7,807 nucleotides of DNA, from positions 1-7,807 of the forward strand of contig JAQVEI010000103.1 of assembly GCA_028697695.1 (NCBI GenBank). Reading direction: 5' to 3'. This DNA comes from Lentimicrobiaceae bacterium. GTDB lineage: Bacteria; Bacteroidota; Bacteroidia; Bacteroidales; Lentimicrobiaceae. The notes below the pieces were generated by a model, which did not search any database, was not told where the DNA came from, and saw only the letters and a list, made by a program, of their open reading frames with translations. Numbering within the stretch: position 1 is the first letter of the stretch; the number at the start of each line of letters is the position of its first letter. The translations under genes were made by a program, and so were the position numbers. Below are positions 6,456 to 7,807 of this stretch, piece after piece.

Positions 6456-7807
6456 ATGTCCGGGTTCGCCACACCTATTCTATTGGATGAACACAACCAT
6501 GAATTCAGTTACGCCACTGATTTAGTGTTATATACGTCTCAAATGCTTTATCTTACGGGTAGGGCAGGAACAGGCAAAACTACCTTTTTGCGTAATCTTA
6601 AGCAGGTTTGCAACAAGGAAATGGTGATCCTTGCTCCTACCGGTGTCGCTGCCATCAATGCCGGCGGGCAAACCATCCACTCCTTTTTTCAGGTTAAACC
6701 GGGCATTTATGTGCCCGACGACAGTGAGGCTATGGCCATGAGGACAGCAGGTGAAACCGATGAGAACGCTATATTTAATCCGCATCGATTTTCATCCGAA
6801 AAGCTCAAGATCATTCGTAACCTGGAGTTATTGATCGTTGACGAGGTATCCATGGTACGTTGCGATTTACTCGATGTAATGGATATCCTTTTGAGGAAGT
6901 TACGCAAGAAAGCCTTTCTTCCTTTCGGTGGCGTCCAGTTGGTTCTTATCGGGGATGCATTTCAGTTGCCCCCCATAGTAAAAGACGATGAATGGAAAAT
7001 ACTGAGCAAGTTTTATGACAACCCCTTCTTTTTCAGTTCCAGGACAATGATGCAATCCAGGCCGGTATATATTGAGTTAAAAAAAGTTTACCGGCAAACC
7101 GATGAAGAATTCATCGGATTGCTGAACCGGATTCGCATCAATGAATTGCATGAAACCGATATTGAATTACTCAACAGCAGGTATTTATACGGGTTTTCAC
7201 CTGAAGATGAAGACGATTATATTACACTGGCAACCCACAACCGCGTGGTAGAAGAGATCAACCGTCGTCGTTTGGCTCAGATCAATGAAAAGGAATATCA
7301 GTTTACGGCTTCGGTTTCAGGTATTTTCCCGCCCTCAGGTTATCCGGCCGATGAAGAGCTGCATTTAAAACCCACCGCCCAGGTGATGTTCCTGCGCAAC
7401 GACTTTTCCAGGGGCTATTTCAATGGCAAAATCGGACATCTAGTTGAGATAAATGATGACGCCCTAGAGGTAGAATTGCCTGAAGGCCATAGAGTGGAAG
7501 TAGCGCGAGAGGTTTGGGAAAACATACGTTACACCTGGAATTCAGAAAAAAACAGGATAGAAGAGGAAGTAATAGGCTCTTTTGTGCAGTACCCGCTTAA
7601 GCTGGCCTGGGCCATAACGGTTCACAAAAGTCAGGGCCTTACCTTCGAAAAGGTGATTGCCGACCTGGGTGATGCCTTTGCTCCTGGTCAGGTATATGTG
7701 GCCCTTAGCCGGTGCACCTCCTTCGAAGGCCTGTGGCTGCGTTCCATGTTGCATCAGCGTGCCATAAGCTGTCATCCCGAGGTAATTGATTTTTCAATGA
7801 ATGAAAC
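6456..7807 (+). CDS. Pif1/RecD-like superfamily 1B DNA helicase, 3' partial
   Basis: The frame runs from ATG 6456 to the window edge (450 codons) with no stop. I chose this start because it gives the usual short N-terminal helix (FSYATDLVLYTSQMLYLTG) before Walker A; the next ATG, at 6543, would delete it, and an AGG lies just upstream of 6456. Motifs in order: Walker A GRAGTGKT (35-42), motif Ia APTGVAAINAGGQTIHSFF, Walker B VDEVSM (D129, E130), motif III GDAFQLPP (166-173), motif IV VYRQ (Arg213), motif V VHKSQGLTFEKV (from 389), motif VI VALSRC (from 415, Arg419). These are the hallmarks of Pif1-type 5'-3' helicases that act in genome maintenance (G-quadruplex and D-loop unwinding is the family role). 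Bacteroidota versions often carry a further C-terminal region, which would be outside the window. The gene is intact and its base composition resembles the protease gene rather than the AT-rich island. Confidence 0.92.
   Translation, partial: MSGFATPILLDEHNHEFSYATDLVLYTSQMLYLTGRAGTGKTTFLRNLKQVCNKEMVILAPTGVAAINAGGQTIHSFFQVKPGIYVPDDSEAMAMRTAGETDENAIFNPHRFSSEKLKIIRNLELLIVDEVSMVRCDLLDVMDILLRKLRKKAFLPFGGVQLVLIGDAFQLPPIVKDDEWKILSKFYDNPFFFSSRTMMQSRPVYIELKKVYRQTDEEFIGLLNRIRINELHETDIELLNSRYLYGFSPEDEDDYITLATHNRVVEEINRRRLAQINEKEYQFTASVSGIFPPSGYPADEELHLKPTAQVMFLRNDFSRGYFNGKIGHLVEINDDALEVELPEGHRVEVAREVWENIRYTWNSEKNRIEEEVIGSFVQYPLKLAWAITVHKSQGLTFEKVIADLGDAFAPGQVYVALSRCTSFEGLWLRSMLHQRAISCHPEVIDFSMNE

Noticed and set aside
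6528..6907. Two minus-strand ORFs of 85 and 66 aa inside the helicase gene
   Set aside because: They are antisense to the intact Pif1-like frame and carry no motif; shadows.
1..7807. CRISPR array, tRNA, rRNA or complete insertion sequence
   Set aside because: No regularly spaced repeat, no cloverleaf-like segment, and no transposase with flanking inverted repeats were seen on reading both strands.

Overview
The window looks like a piece of a Bacteroidota chromosome. The evidence is a periplasmic tricorn-type protease with PD40 beta-propeller repeats, almost no Shine-Dalgarno sequences ahead of starts, a TAnnTTTG-like promoter element, and restriction and integrase fragments that resemble Bacteroidota versions as I remember them. 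This placement is inference; no rRNA or other decisive marker is present.

Layout. (1) 1-2661: the C-terminal ~886 codons of a large tricorn-like S41 protease, followed by a strong intrinsic terminator (2717-2755). (2) 2756-2942: non-coding. (3) 2943-3359: the C-terminal half of a tyrosine recombinase catalytic domain, broken by three single-base shifts. (4) 3388-6137: an AT-rich block that reads as the skeleton of a type III restriction-modification locus. It holds a frameshifted XRE-family HTH regulator; a 206-aa 'mini-Mod' made of three pieces of a type III methyltransferase joined in frame, lacking the DPPY and SAM-binding motifs; an intact SMC/ABC-like AAA ATPase (356 aa); an intact DUF4276 protein (223 aa); and a res stub with an amber stop. 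Spacings are 3 bp (HTH to mod), 2 bp (mod to ATPase), ATGA overlap (ATPase to DUF4276) and ATGA overlap (DUF4276 to res). (5) 6138-6455: no plus-strand gene, but a cysteine-rich open stretch on the minus strand (6204-6425) that may be the tail of another broken gene. (6) 6456-7807: a Pif1/RecD-like helicase, intact but cut by the window edge.

How the parts fit. The two outer genes look like ordinary chromosomal genes with mixed codon use. The AT-rich centre, preceded by an integrase remnant, looks like a horizontally acquired defence island in decay. In the ancestor, HTH-mod-ATPase-DUF4276-res was probably one operon, with the ATPase/DUF4276 pair nested between modification and restriction genes as a 'restriction-linked' module. 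The restriction-modification activity is now almost certainly lost, while the nested pair keeps every motif I can recognise. This is the most interesting part of the window: either the pair is still selected as a self-standing defence module, or it has simply not yet decayed. A caveat is that five net +1 frameshifts in about 640 bp, in otherwise well-preserved reading frames, could partly be sequence error.
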